The position numbers were made by a program, and so were the translations under genes. Positions 53,033 through 61,492 of a stretch of 64,000 bases of DNA are shown here, piece by piece. Below the pieces are notes generated by a model, which saw nothing but the letters and a program-made list of their open reading frames with translations, was not told the origin of the DNA and did no database searches. This DNA comes from UBA8079 sp049601915 (GTDB lineage Bacteria > Pseudomonadota > Alphaproteobacteria > UBA6615), in contig JBMYRB010000001.1 in NCBI GenBank assembly GCA_049601915.1, positions 1 to 64,000 of the forward strand, in the 5' to 3' direction. Numbering within the stretch: position 1 is the stretch's first letter; every line of letters starts with the position of its first letter.

Positions 53033-54004
53033 ATCAGTTACACCGGCTTTCTTCTGGCAGCGATCGGGCTCGCGCTACTGCTGTTTTCAGCAGACTTCAT
53101 GGTCCGCGGCGCCGTCGGGCTGGCGCGCCGCATGGGCATGTCGCCCCTGATTATTGGCCTATCCGTCATCGCCGTCGGCACCTCTGCGCCGGAGCTCGTC
53201 ACCACGCTGACCGCGACCCTCAAGGGCGCGCCGGACCTTGCGCTCGGCAATGTCGTGGGCAGCAATATGGCGAACATGCTGCTGATTCTCGGCGTCGCCG
53301 CTCTGCTTCGGCCCATTGCGTGTACCCCCAAGGTGATCTGGCACGACGGGTCGATGGTGCTTGCCGCGACGGTCCTGTTCGTCGGGTTCGCGATGACGGG
53401 AATATTCGTGCTGTGGCACGGGCTCGTCCTAGGCGCCGCCCTGTTTGTGTACCTCTACCTCACCTATCGGGCGGAGAACGCGAACATCGAAAACGGCCTG
53501 CACGGCCATGAGGCCGACGACGTGTCGGGAGTGCCCGAACGGGTGTGGGTCGGCGCGGTCTATCTGCTGGGCGGGCTTGCCGGCACCGTGCTCGGAGCCA
53601 AGTTGCTGGTCGACGGCGGCGTGAATGTCGCCGAATCGCTCGGTGTTTCGAAGGCCATTATCGGCCTCACCCTGGTCGCGATCGGCACCAGCCTGCCGGA
53701 ACTGGCGATCGTGATTGTTGCCAGCATGCGCGGGCACAGTGACGTGGCATTGGGCAATGTGCTGGGCAGCAACATTTTCAACCTGCTGGGTATCACCGGG
53801 GTCGTGGCGATCGTCGCCCCGCTGCCCGTCCCGGACATCCTGTTATCGTTCGATCTGTGGGTATTGCTGGGTGTAACCATCCTGATGTTACCGATGATGC
53901 TGACCGAAGGCTGCCTCAGCCGCCGCGAGGGCGGGATTCTAATCTTTCTTTACGGTGTCTATTTGGCATTCCAGTTCGACAGCATCCGCTCCATGATCGG
54001 CTAG
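53033..54004 (+). CDS. Calcium/sodium antiporter (CaCA/YrbG family), likely ATC start
   Basis: The 323-residue inner-membrane exchanger has two inverted five-helix halves, each with the alpha repeat: VIAVGTSAPELVTTLTATLK with LALGNVVGSNMANMLLILG, and LVAIGTSLPELAIVIVASMR with VALGNVLGSNIFNLLGITG. It swaps cytoplasmic calcium or other cations for sodium or protons. No ATG, GTG or TTG lies in frame near the expected N-terminus (YTGFLLAAIGLALLLFS). An ATC at 53033, seven bases after GGGAG, is the only candidate that fits. The first internal ATG would cut off the first helix. Confidence 0.82.
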   Translation: MSYTGFLLAAIGLALLLFSADFMVRGAVGLARRMGMSPLIIGLSVIAVGTSAPELVTTLTATLKGAPDLALGNVVGSNMANMLLILGVAALLRPIACTPKVIWHDGSMVLAATVLFVGFAMTGIFVLWHGLVLGAALFVYLYLTYRAENANIENGLHGHEADDVSGVPERVWVGAVYLLGGLAGTVLGAKLLVDGGVNVAESLGVSKAIIGLTLVAIGTSLPELAIVIVASMRGHSDVALGNVLGSNIFNLLGITGVVAIVAPLPVPDILLSFDLWVLLGVTILMLPMMLTEGCLSRREGGILIFLYGVYLAFQFDSIRSMIG

Positions 54005-54081
54005 CAACGACGGGTAACGCACGATACGCGGATGCGTGTAACTTGTGGTACGGGCCGCCCGACGGGTATTTAGCTAGAGCC

Positions 54082-56112
54082 ATGACCGAGCAAGCCGAAC
54101 CGAGCAACACGGAAACCACGGAACCCGCCGGCGGCGCGCCGACACGCGGGGCCGAGGTCATTCGTGCACAGCTGACGACGCTCCCCCACGGCCCGGGCGT
54201 CTACCGGATGCTGAACGCGGCGGGGGACGCATTGTATGTGGGCAAGGCCCGCAGCCTGCGCCGGCGCGTCACGAACTACACCCAGCTTACCCGACTGCCC
54301 TATCGGCTGCAGCGCATGGTCGCGGAGACGGTCGAGCTCGAGGTGGTGACGACCCACACCGAGGCCGAAGCGTTGCTGCTCGAATCCAACATGATCAAGC
54401 GGCTCACACCGCGCTACAACGTGCTGCTACGTGACGATAAGAGCTTTCCCTACATCCTGATCACGGGGCATGTGGACCGGCAGACCACAAAGACCGGGGC
54501 CGAGCCCGACGCGCGCAAGGCACGCAAGACGCTCAAGACTCGCCGCCAGAGCCGCACCGGCGCGGACCCGGCCAACTGGCCCGGGGTCATCAAGTATCGC
54601 GGCGCGCGGACCCTGCCGGGCGAGTATTTCGGCCCCTTCGCATCGGCCGGGTCGGTGAACCGGACCCTCAACGCCCTGGAGCGCGCCTTCCTGCTGCGCA
54701 GCTGCTCCGACGCGGTCTTCTCCGGACGCACCCGGCCCTGCTTGAAGTATCAGCTCAAGCGCTGTGCGGCACCCTGCGTCGGCCAGGTGAGCGCGGAGGA
54801 ATACACGACGCTGGTCGACCAGGCGCGCAACTTCCTGACCGGGCGGTCGCGCGAGGTCCAGGACGAACTGGTAGCAGCGATGCAGGACGCCTCCGAGCGC
54901 ACCGAGTTCGAGGCCGCGGCGCGGTTCCGTGACCGGGTACGCGCCATGACCCAGATCCAGTCCAACCAAGACATCAACATCGAGAACCTGGACATCCGCG
55001 ACGCGGATATCGTCGCCGCGGAGCAGGATGGCGGGCGCACCTGCATCCAGGTTTTCTTCTTCCGCGCCGGGCGGAACTACGGCAACCGCGCCTATTTCCC
55101 GCGCCACGACAAATCGGTGCCCCTGGAAGACGTGCTCGGTGCGTTCCTGGGACAATTCTATGAAAACAAGCCTGCACCGCCGGCGGTCTTCCTGAGCCAC
55201 AAACCCTCGGAGATCGCGCTGATCGCCGAGGCGTTGGGCGTGCGGGCGGAACGCAAGGTGTCGATCACGGTTCCCCAGCGCGGTGCCAAGCGCAAGCTGG
55301 TCAATCATGCGCGCACCAACGCCCGCGACGCGCTTTGCCGACGGCTGGCGGAGACCGCCACCAACCGGGACCTGTTATCAGGGGTCGCGGAACTCTTCGG
55401 GCTCGACGCGCCGCCGGGGCGGATCGAGGTGTATGACAACTCCCATATCCGCGGCGCCCATGCGACGGGCGCGATGATCGTTGCCGGGCCCGAGGGCTTC
55501 ATGAAGGCGAACTATCGCCGCTTCAACATCAAGGGCGCTGCGGGCGACGACGGCGAGGGCTACAGCCCCGGCGATGACTACGCGATGATGCGTGAGGTCC
55601 TGCACCGCCGTTTCTCCCGGGCGCTCAAGGAAGACCCCGAACGCAACCGCGGGCAGTGGCCGGACCTGATCCTCATCGACGGCGGCAAGGGCCAGCTGAC
55701 GGCGACCCTCGAGGCGCTACAGGAACTCGGTATCGACGACGTGCCCACGGTGGCCATCGCCAAGGGACCGGACAGAGATGCGGGGCGCGAACAATTCTTC
55801 GTCGCCGATGGCGATCCGGACGGGTTCCAGCTACCCCATGACGACCCGGTTCTGTATTACCTGCAACGCCTGCGCGATGAATCTCATCGCTTCGTGATCG
55901 GCGCCCACCGCCAGAAAAGATCCAAGGCGATCTCGAAGAACCCGCTCGACGAGGTGCCCGGCATCGGCGCAAAGCGCAAGCGCGCACTGCTGAACCATTT
56001 CGGGTCGGCTCGTGCCGTTGCGCGCGCGGGCCTGCAAGATCTGGGACAAGTCGACGGCATCAGCGACACGGTCGCGCGGCGCATCTATGATTTCTTCCAT
56101 ACTAATGAATAA
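54082..56112 (+). CDS. uvrC: Excinuclease ABC subunit C
   Basis: The 676-residue nuclease makes both incisions in excision repair. It has the GIY-YIG domain (GPGVYRMLNAAGDALYVGKA, SNMIKRLTPRYNVLLRDDKS), the UVR domain (EFEAAARFRDRVRAM), the RNase H-like domain (RIEVYDNSHIRGAHATGAM, DLILIDGGKGQLTATLEAL, DE-H triad) and HhH motifs (DEVPGIGAKRKRALLNHFGS). A basic insert of about 35 residues lies within the conserved FPYILITG...YRGAR region (positions about 141-175), where most homologues have only a few residues. The gene is followed by pgsA. Confidence 0.95.
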   Translation: MTEQAEPSNTETTEPAGGAPTRGAEVIRAQLTTLPHGPGVYRMLNAAGDALYVGKARSLRRRVTNYTQLTRLPYRLQRMVAETVELEVVTTHTEAEALLLESNMIKRLTPRYNVLLRDDKSFPYILITGHVDRQTTKTGAEPDARKARKTLKTRRQSRTGADPANWPGVIKYRGARTLPGEYFGPFASAGSVNRTLNALERAFLLRSCSDAVFSGRTRPCLKYQLKRCAAPCVGQVSAEEYTTLVDQARNFLTGRSREVQDELVAAMQDASERTEFEAAARFRDRVRAMTQIQSNQDINIENLDIRDADIVAAEQDGGRTCIQVFFFRAGRNYGNRAYFPRHDKSVPLEDVLGAFLGQFYENKPAPPAVFLSHKPSEIALIAEALGVRAERKVSITVPQRGAKRKLVNHARTNARDALCRRLAETATNRDLLSGVAELFGLDAPPGRIEVYDNSHIRGAHATGAMIVAGPEGFMKANYRRFNIKGAAGDDGEGYSPGDDYAMMREVLHRRFSRALKEDPERNRGQWPDLILIDGGKGQLTATLEALQELGIDDVPTVAIAKGPDRDAGREQFFVADGDPDGFQLPHDDPVLYYLQRLRDESHRFVIGAHRQKRSKAISKNPLDEVPGIGAKRKRALLNHFGSARAVARAGLQDLGQVDGISDTVARRIYDFFHTNE

Positions 56113-56145
56113 CGCCCCTACGCACCGCAGCGCGGACATGAGAGC

Positions 56146-56703
56146 ATGACCATTCCAAATATCCTCACCCTGTCCCGTGTTGCGCTGATCCCGGTGGTTA
56201 TCGCGATGCTGTTCGCGGATGACCCGGCGATGCGCTGGTGGGTGTTCGGGCTGTTCGTCGTTCTCGCCCTGACCGACTATCTCGACGGCTATCTCGCCCG
56301 CGTGCTCGATCAGGCCAGCCGGCTCGGCGCGCTGATGGACCCGATCGCCGACAAGGTGCTGGTCGCCGCGCTCATTGTGGCGCTTGTCGCGCGCAGAGAC
56401 ATCGCCGGCTGGGATGTGGCCGGCGCGATCCTCATTCTCTGCCGGGAGTTTCTGGTGTCCGGGTTGCGCGAATTCCTCGCCCAGCGCGACCTGCCCCTGC
56501 CAGTTACCAAGCTCGCCAAGTGGAAGACGACGGCCCAGCTCGTGGCCCTGGCGCTGTTGATTCTCGCCCCGCTTGCCGATCCCGGCCAACTGCTTGCGGT
56601 TTCAGCAATCTGGTGGGTCGCCACCGCGCTGACCCTGATCACCGGTTTCGATTATGTCCGTTCGGCCGCGCGTCAACTCAAACCTAGCACGGGGGAGAGC
56701 TGA
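56146..56703 (+). CDS. pgsA: CDP-diacylglycerol-glycerol-3-phosphate 3-phosphatidyltransferase
   Basis: The 185-residue inner-membrane enzyme makes phosphatidylglycerol phosphate. The CDP-alcohol phosphotransferase signature DG-x2-AR-x8-G-x3-D-x3-D is seen as TDYLDGYLARVLDQASRLGA and LMDPIADKVL. Starting NILTLSRVALIPVVI is typical. About five hydrophobic segments are present. Its stop overlaps the mobB start by one base (TGATG), as is common in this gene neighbourhood (uvrC-pgsA-moaD-moaE). Confidence 0.95.
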   Translation: MTIPNILTLSRVALIPVVIAMLFADDPAMRWWVFGLFVVLALTDYLDGYLARVLDQASRLGALMDPIADKVLVAALIVALVARRDIAGWDVAGAILILCREFLVSGLREFLAQRDLPLPVTKLAKWKTTAQLVALALLILAPLADPGQLLAVSAIWWVATALTLITGFDYVRSAARQLKPSTGES

Positions 56704-57248
56704 TGCGTATCGCTGGAATCGTGGGGTGGCACGACAGCGGCAAAACCACGCTGGTGGTCGAGCTTGTCGCCGAACTGACCGCGCGCGGCTACCGGATCTC
56801 GACCGTCAAGCACGCCCATCACGTTTTCGATGTGGACACGCCGGGAAAGGACAGCTGGAAACACCGCGAATCCGGTGCCACCGAGGTCATGGTCGGCTCG
56901 TCGACGCGCTGGGCGCTAATGCACGAATTGCGTGGCGACGACGAGCCGTCGACCCGGGAGCTGGTTGCCAGGATGAGCCCGGTCGATCTGGTGCTGGTCG
57001 AAGGCTTCAAGCACGAGGATCATGAGAAGATCGAGGTCTACCGCCAGGGGCTCGATGACCCGCCCCACGCCCTGCGCGACCCCAACATCATCGCCGTGGC
57101 CGACGACGGCGCGACGACCGGCCTGCCGGACGGGGTGCAGCGCCTTGACGCGGGCGACCCGGCCGCCGTGGCCGACTTCATCGAGCAACATTGGGGCCTG
57201 ACGCGCCCCGGTTATGCCGCCGCAAGACCCGCCGACGGAGCGGCGTAG
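56703..57248 (+). CDS. mobB: Molybdopterin-guanine dinucleotide biosynthesis adapter MobB
   Basis: The 181-residue P-loop GTPase assists formation of the MGD form of molybdenum cofactor. The Walker A is IVGWHDSGKTTLVVELVAEL, and VKHAHHVFDVDTPGKDSW and VLVEGFKHEDHEKIEVYR are MobB marks. The C-terminal 40 residues are less conserved. It is translated in coupling with pgsA. MobA is not in the window. Confidence 0.92.
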   Translation: MRIAGIVGWHDSGKTTLVVELVAELTARGYRISTVKHAHHVFDVDTPGKDSWKHRESGATEVMVGSSTRWALMHELRGDDEPSTRELVARMSPVDLVLVEGFKHEDHEKIEVYRQGLDDPPHALRDPNIIAVADDGATTGLPDGVQRLDAGDPAAVADFIEQHWGLTRPGYAAARPADGAA

Positions 57249-57252
57249 TTCC

Positions 57253-58530
57253 ATGGCGCAGCTCTCCGATGATTGCTTCGAGGCCGACGGCGGCCTGATC
57301 CCCGCCGAGACGGCGCTGTCGATGCTCGAGGCGCGGCTGACGACCATCGTCGACACGAAGACCATCGCGCTCACCGACGCCGCCGGACGCATTCTGGCGG
57401 AAGATATCGTATCGGACCGGGCGGTGCCGCCCCACGACAATTCGGCGGTCGACGGCTACGCAGTTTACTTCGACGATCTCGCACTCGACGGCGACACCGC
57501 CCTGCCCGTCACCGGTCGCGTGACGGCGGGTCATCCGCTGAATGGCATACCGGCGCGCGGCACCGCGGTGCGGATCTTCACCGGCGCGCCGATTCCCGGC
57601 GGGGCCACCGGGCCGGACACGGTGTTGATGCAGGAGGATTGCCGTCTCGAGGATCGCGACGGGCAGGCGCTTGTCCTGATCCCAGCCGGGATATCCCGGG
57701 GTGCAAACCGCCGGGACAGCGGCGAGGATGTCGCCCGCGGCCAAATCATATTGCGGGCGGGCCAGCGGCTGCGACCCCAGGACGTCGGGCTCGCCGCATC
57801 GGTCGGGCTGGCGGCATTGCCGGTCTTCACGAAACTCGTGGTCGGCGTGCTGTCGACCGGCGACGAGGTGTTCGAGCCAGGCGCCGATGCCCCGGCCGGC
57901 GGAATCTACGACGCCAACCGTCACGCGCTCATGGCCGTCCTGTCGGACCTCGGCTGCGACGTGCGCGATTACGGGATCATCCCCGACGATGCCGGCCGAA
58001 TCGAGGGCGCCCTCGAGACCGCCGCGGCGGAATGCGACGCGATCGTCTCGTCCGCCGGCATGTCGGTGGGCGATGAGGACCATCTCGCGGCCAGCATCGA
58101 ACGACTGGGCAAGCTGCATTTCTGGAAGGTCGCGATCAAACCGGGACGCCCGATCGCATTCGGGCAAATCGGTGATACGCCGTTTATTGGCCTGCCGGGA
58201 AACCCGACCGCGATGATGGTGACGTTTCTGCGCCTGGCGCGCCCGGCCCTACTGCATCTCGGCGGGGCCAAGGATTTGTCGCCACGCCTCTACCAGGTCC
58301 GTGCCGGGTTTGCGCATGCCAAGAAGGAGCGGCGGCGCGAGTATGTACGCGTCGGCCTGGAGACCGGCGACGACGGCATACTGGTGGCGCACAAGCACCC
58401 GCGCAGCGGTGCGGGCGTGCTGACGTCGATGGTCGAATCCGAGGGGCTGGTTGAATTGCCCGAAGAGATGACCCAGCTCACGCCGGGAACGATGGTATCC
58501 TTTCTTCCCTTCACGGAAGTGGCGCGATGA
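57253..58530 (+). CDS. moeA: Molybdopterin molybdenumtransferase MoeA
   Basis: The 425-residue protein inserts molybdate into adenylated molybdopterin. It has AEDIVSDRAVPPHDNSAVDG, IFTGAPIPGGATGPDTVLMQ (domain II), the MogA-like domain with VGVLSTGDEVFEPG, ASAGMSVGDEDHL (here VSSAGMSVGDED) and GLPGNPTAMMVTFLRL. The length is typical. The ATG at 57253 follows the mobB stop by four bases and overlaps moaD downstream (ATGA). Confidence 0.95.
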   Translation: MAQLSDDCFEADGGLIPAETALSMLEARLTTIVDTKTIALTDAAGRILAEDIVSDRAVPPHDNSAVDGYAVYFDDLALDGDTALPVTGRVTAGHPLNGIPARGTAVRIFTGAPIPGGATGPDTVLMQEDCRLEDRDGQALVLIPAGISRGANRRDSGEDVARGQIILRAGQRLRPQDVGLAASVGLAALPVFTKLVVGVLSTGDEVFEPGADAPAGGIYDANRHALMAVLSDLGCDVRDYGIIPDDAGRIEGALETAAAECDAIVSSAGMSVGDEDHLAASIERLGKLHFWKVAIKPGRPIAFGQIGDTPFIGLPGNPTAMMVTFLRLARPALLHLGGAKDLSPRLYQVRAGFAHAKKERRREYVRVGLETGDDGILVAHKHPRSGAGVLTSMVESEGLVELPEEMTQLTPGTMVSFLPFTEVAR

Positions 58531-58778
58531 AAATTCTGTATTTTGCCTGGATGCGACAGCGGATCGGCACGTCCGCCGAGACAATCGATCTACCCGCGGG
58601 TGTGGCGACGGTCGACGGCCTGATCGACTGGCTGATCGATCGGGGCGACGGCTACGCTGCCGCCTTCGAGAAACGCGACGTGATCCGCGCGGCCGTGAAC
58701 CAGGATTATGTCGCCTTCGACCATCCGCTCGCCGACGGGGATGAAATCGCGTTCTTCCCGCCGGTCACCGGCGGCTGA
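58527..58778 (+). CDS. moaD: Molybdopterin synthase small subunit MoaD
   Basis: The 83-residue ubiquitin-like protein carries the sulfur used to make molybdopterin. It shows ILYFAWMRQRIGTSAETIDL, NQDYVAFDHPLADGDEIAFF and the essential C-terminal double glycine (PPVTGG), which becomes a thiocarboxylate. It overlaps moeA by four bases and lies 13 bases before moaE. Confidence 0.95.
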   Translation: MKILYFAWMRQRIGTSAETIDLPAGVATVDGLIDWLIDRGDGYAAAFEKRDVIRAAVNQDYVAFDHPLADGDEIAFFPPVTGG

Positions 58779-58791
58779 AGGGCCTGGCGCG

Positions 58792-59265
58792 ATGATCCGC
58801 GTACAAGAGGAAGACTTCGACATCGGGGCGGAAATCAAGGTCCTGACCGCCGGGAAAACGATGATCGGCGGCGTGGCAACCTTCACCGGCCTGGTGCGGG
58901 ACATGGCGCCGGTCGCGGGCACGGACCAGCCGATCAGCGCCATGACCCTCGAACATTACCCGGGCATGACGGAGAATAAGCTCGGCGAGATCGAGGCCGA
59001 GGCGAACCGCCGCTGGCCGCTAGATGCGAGCTTGATCATCCATCGCTATGGAAGACTGGAGCCGGGCGATCAGATCGTGCTGGTCGCGTGCGCGTCGGCC
59101 CACCGGCAGGCCGCGTTCGACGCCTGCCAGTTCCTGATGGACTGGCTGAAAACGGACGCGCCGTTCTGGAAGCTGGAAGATACCGACGCCGGCGGTGTCT
59201 GGGTCGAAACCCGCGCTACCGACGACGCGGCGGCCGCGCGCTGGGACAAAACGCCGGAAAAATAG
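58792..59265 (+). CDS. moaE: Molybdopterin synthase catalytic subunit MoaE
   Basis: The 157-residue subunit pairs with MoaD to convert precursor Z to molybdopterin. Visible family marks are GGVATFTGLVRDMA, MTLEHYPGMTENKLGEIEAEA, IIHRYGRLEPGDQIVLVAC, ASAHRQAAFDACQFLMDWLK and the lysine-rich PFWKLE. It ends the cofactor cluster; ten bases later lies the end of the convergent ilvE gene. The moaA and moaC genes are not in the window. Confidence 0.95.
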   Translation: MIRVQEEDFDIGAEIKVLTAGKTMIGGVATFTGLVRDMAPVAGTDQPISAMTLEHYPGMTENKLGEIEAEANRRWPLDASLIIHRYGRLEPGDQIVLVACASAHRQAAFDACQFLMDWLKTDAPFWKLEDTDAGGVWVETRATDDAAAARWDKTPEK

Positions 59266-59275
59266 TCGCCGGCGG

Positions 59276-60175
59276 CTACTCCGCCGCGGCAGCCTCTGCC
59301 CGACCGTTCACCAGCGCGTCGTAATCCTGCATCAGCGTCTTGGTGATGTCGCCGACCGTGAAGGTATGATCGTCGGCGATCTTGGCGATCGGGGTAACCT
59401 CGGCCGCCGTGCCGGTGACGAACATCTCAGTCGCGTCGCCGAGCTCTTCGGGCATGATCGCGCGCTCGATCACTTCGTAACCGCGCTTCCTGGCAAGATC
59501 GATCACCGAACGCCGCGTGATACCGTCCAGAAAGCAATCCGGCGTGGGCGTGTGGATCTTGCCGTCGATCACCAGGAACATGTTGGCGCCCGTGGTTTCG
59601 GCGAGTTGCCCGCGCCAGTCGAGCATCAGGGCATCGGAATAGCCCTTCGCCTCGGCGGCGTGCTTCGACAGGGTGCAGATCATGTAGAGACCCGCCGCCT
59701 TGGCGCTCACCGGCGCTGTCTTCGGGTCCGGCCGGCGATAGATCGCCCAGTCGAGTTCGATACCCTTCATCCGTGCTTCCGGCGTGAAATAGGACGGCCA
59801 CTCCCAAACGGCGATCGCCACCTGGATTTCGCATTTCTGCGCCGAGACACCCATCTGCTCCGGACCGCGCCAGGCGATCGGGCGGAGATAGGCATCGGTC
59901 AAACCGGCTCGGGCGAGCGCCTCGCGGCATGCATCATCGAGTTCCGCGACGGTATAAGGTACCTCGAAACCGAGGACTTCGGCCGAATTGTGAAGCCGCT
60001 CATTGTGGGCGGTGAGTTCGAAAATCTCGCCATTGTACGCGCGCATGCCCTCGAACACCGCCGACGCGTAATGCAGCGCATGGTTCAGTACATGCAGCTT
60101 GGCGTCGGCCCAGGGGACAAAGTCACCATTGAGCCAGATCACCCCTTCGCGATCATCATAGGGAGTTTCGTGCAT
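59276..60175 (-). CDS. ilvE: Branched-chain amino acid aminotransferase
   Basis: The 299-residue fold-type IV PLP enzyme has IWLNGDFVPWADAKLHVLNH, the arginine-containing VFEGMRAYNG, IAWRGPEQMG, the Schiff-base lysine in APVSAKAAGLYMICTL, LDWRGQLAETTGANMFLV and EMFVTGTAAEVTPI, the phosphate-binding threonine turn. It catalyses the last step of leucine, isoleucine and valine formation. The gene is divergent from the MarR gene over 100 bases. Confidence 0.93.
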   Translation of the reverse strand: MHETPYDDREGVIWLNGDFVPWADAKLHVLNHALHYASAVFEGMRAYNGEIFELTAHNERLHNSAEVLGFEVPYTVAELDDACREALARAGLTDAYLRPIAWRGPEQMGVSAQKCEIQVAIAVWEWPSYFTPEARMKGIELDWAIYRRPDPKTAPVSAKAAGLYMICTLSKHAAEAKGYSDALMLDWRGQLAETTGANMFLVIDGKIHTPTPDCFLDGITRRSVIDLARKRGYEVIERAIMPEELGDATEMFVTGTAAEVTPIAKIADDHTFTVGDITKTLMQDYDALVNGRAEAAAAE

Positions 60176-60276
60176 CTCTCAGCCCTCGAAATATACGGTC
60201 CCACAAACCAAACTCTGGGACAAAAAGTTACCCCAAAAGGTTGCGTCAGGTAACATTGCCATTTAATTAAGTCAAC

Positions 60277-60774
60277 ATGGTTGACCTTAAATCGAACCCC
60301 GATACCGCAGTTCTGCGTGAAGAGGACCTACGCCAGGGCATCGAACTCATGTTCTACGCGTACCGGGATTTCACCGGCGAGCCCGACGAGATCCTGGAAC
60401 AGTATTCGCTCGGCAGGGCGCATCATCGGGTGATCTACTTCGTGGGGCGCAACCCCGGAATCAGCGTGACAGAGCTTCTGGATATTCTGCGGATCACCAA
60501 GCAGAGCCTGTCGCGTGTGCTGGGCAAACTGATCGGGGACGAGTTCATCAACCAGCGCCCCAACCCAGACGACCGCCGACGCAAGCAGCTCACCCTGTCG
60601 GAGAAGGGCAAGACGCTGGAACACGCCCTCACCTCGACTCAGATAGACCGCTTCGTGCGCGCCTACCGCGAGGCCGGCGATGAGGCCGTCGAGGGTTTCC
60701 GTCGGGTGCTGACGAGCATCATCAACCCCGAGGACCGTGCCCGGGTGCGTCCATCGACAATCCGCCGTGGCTAG
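60277..60774 (+). CDS. MarR-family regulator, PetP-like
   Basis: The 165-residue winged-helix protein has the family core SLGRAHHRVIYFVGRNPGIS, then VTELLDILRITKQSLSRVLG and the wing NPDDRRRKQLTLSEKG. Just downstream, after 37 bases, is an OmpR-type response regulator gene; the same pairing is known as petP-petR in Rhodobacter capsulatus, where it is needed for growth and cytochrome bc1 expression. I infer the likeness from the order as well as the sequence; the regulon here is unknown. Confidence 0.85.
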   Translation: MVDLKSNPDTAVLREEDLRQGIELMFYAYRDFTGEPDEILEQYSLGRAHHRVIYFVGRNPGISVTELLDILRITKQSLSRVLGKLIGDEFINQRPNPDDRRRKQLTLSEKGKTLEHALTSTQIDRFVRAYREAGDEAVEGFRRVLTSIINPEDRARVRPSTIRRG

Positions 60775-60811
60775 AGACGGAATCGCGGATCGGAGATAGA
60801 GTCCCGACGCG

Positions 60812-61492
60812 ATGGATGAAAGCCCGCATATTCTTGTCGTCGACGATGATCGCCGGCTCCGGGACCTGCTGCAGCGGTTCCTTTCGGAAAGCGGGTTCCG
60901 CGTGACGGTCGCGGACAGCGCGGCGCAGGCGCGCGACAAAATGAAAAGCTTTCAGTTCGATCTGCTTGTTCTGGATGTGATGATGCCCGGCGAAAGCGGC
61001 CTCGACCTCACGAGCGGATTGCGCGAGAACAGCCCTGTTCCCATCCTGCTGCTCACGGCGATGACCGAACCCGAGAGCAAGATTGACGGTCTCGAACGCG
61101 GCGCCGACGACTATCTGACCAAACCTTTCGAACCGCGCGAACTGGTGGCGCGCATCCGGTCCATTTTGCGCCGTGCGCAGGTCAATGTGCGCGAGATCAG
61201 CGTCTTCCAGTTCGGCTCCCATTCCTATGACCTGCAACGACAGATTCTCACGGGCCCCGACGGCATGGTCCCGCTGACGGGCGCCGAGGCACGATTGCTG
61301 GACGTCCTGGCAGCGACACCCGGAAGCCCGGTTAATCGTGATACGCTTCAGCAGAAAAGCGGCATAACCGGGAGCGCCCGCGCGGTCGATGTGCAGGTCA
61401 CACGGCTCCGCCGCAAGATTGAACCCGACCTACGCACCCCCCGTTATCTGCAGACGATCCGGGGACAAGGGTATGTCCTATGGCCCGACTAG
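60812..61492 (+). CDS. OmpR-family response regulator, PetR-like
   Basis: The 226-residue protein has a receiver domain (HILVVDDDRRLRDLLQRFLS; phosphorylation Asp55 in LLVLDVMMPGESG; Lys in YLTKPFEPRELVARI) and a winged-helix DNA-binding domain (LTGAEARLLDVLAATPGSPV, RAVDVQVTRLRRKIEPD and YLQTIRGQGYVLW). Its end overlaps the kinase gene by 13 bases, so the two are a cognate pair. Confidence 0.92.
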   Translation: MDESPHILVVDDDRRLRDLLQRFLSESGFRVTVADSAAQARDKMKSFQFDLLVLDVMMPGESGLDLTSGLRENSPVPILLLTAMTEPESKIDGLERGADDYLTKPFEPRELVARIRSILRRAQVNVREISVFQFGSHSYDLQRQILTGPDGMVPLTGAEARLLDVLAATPGSPVNRDTLQQKSGITGSARAVDVQVTRLRRKIEPDLRTPRYLQTIRGQGYVLWPD

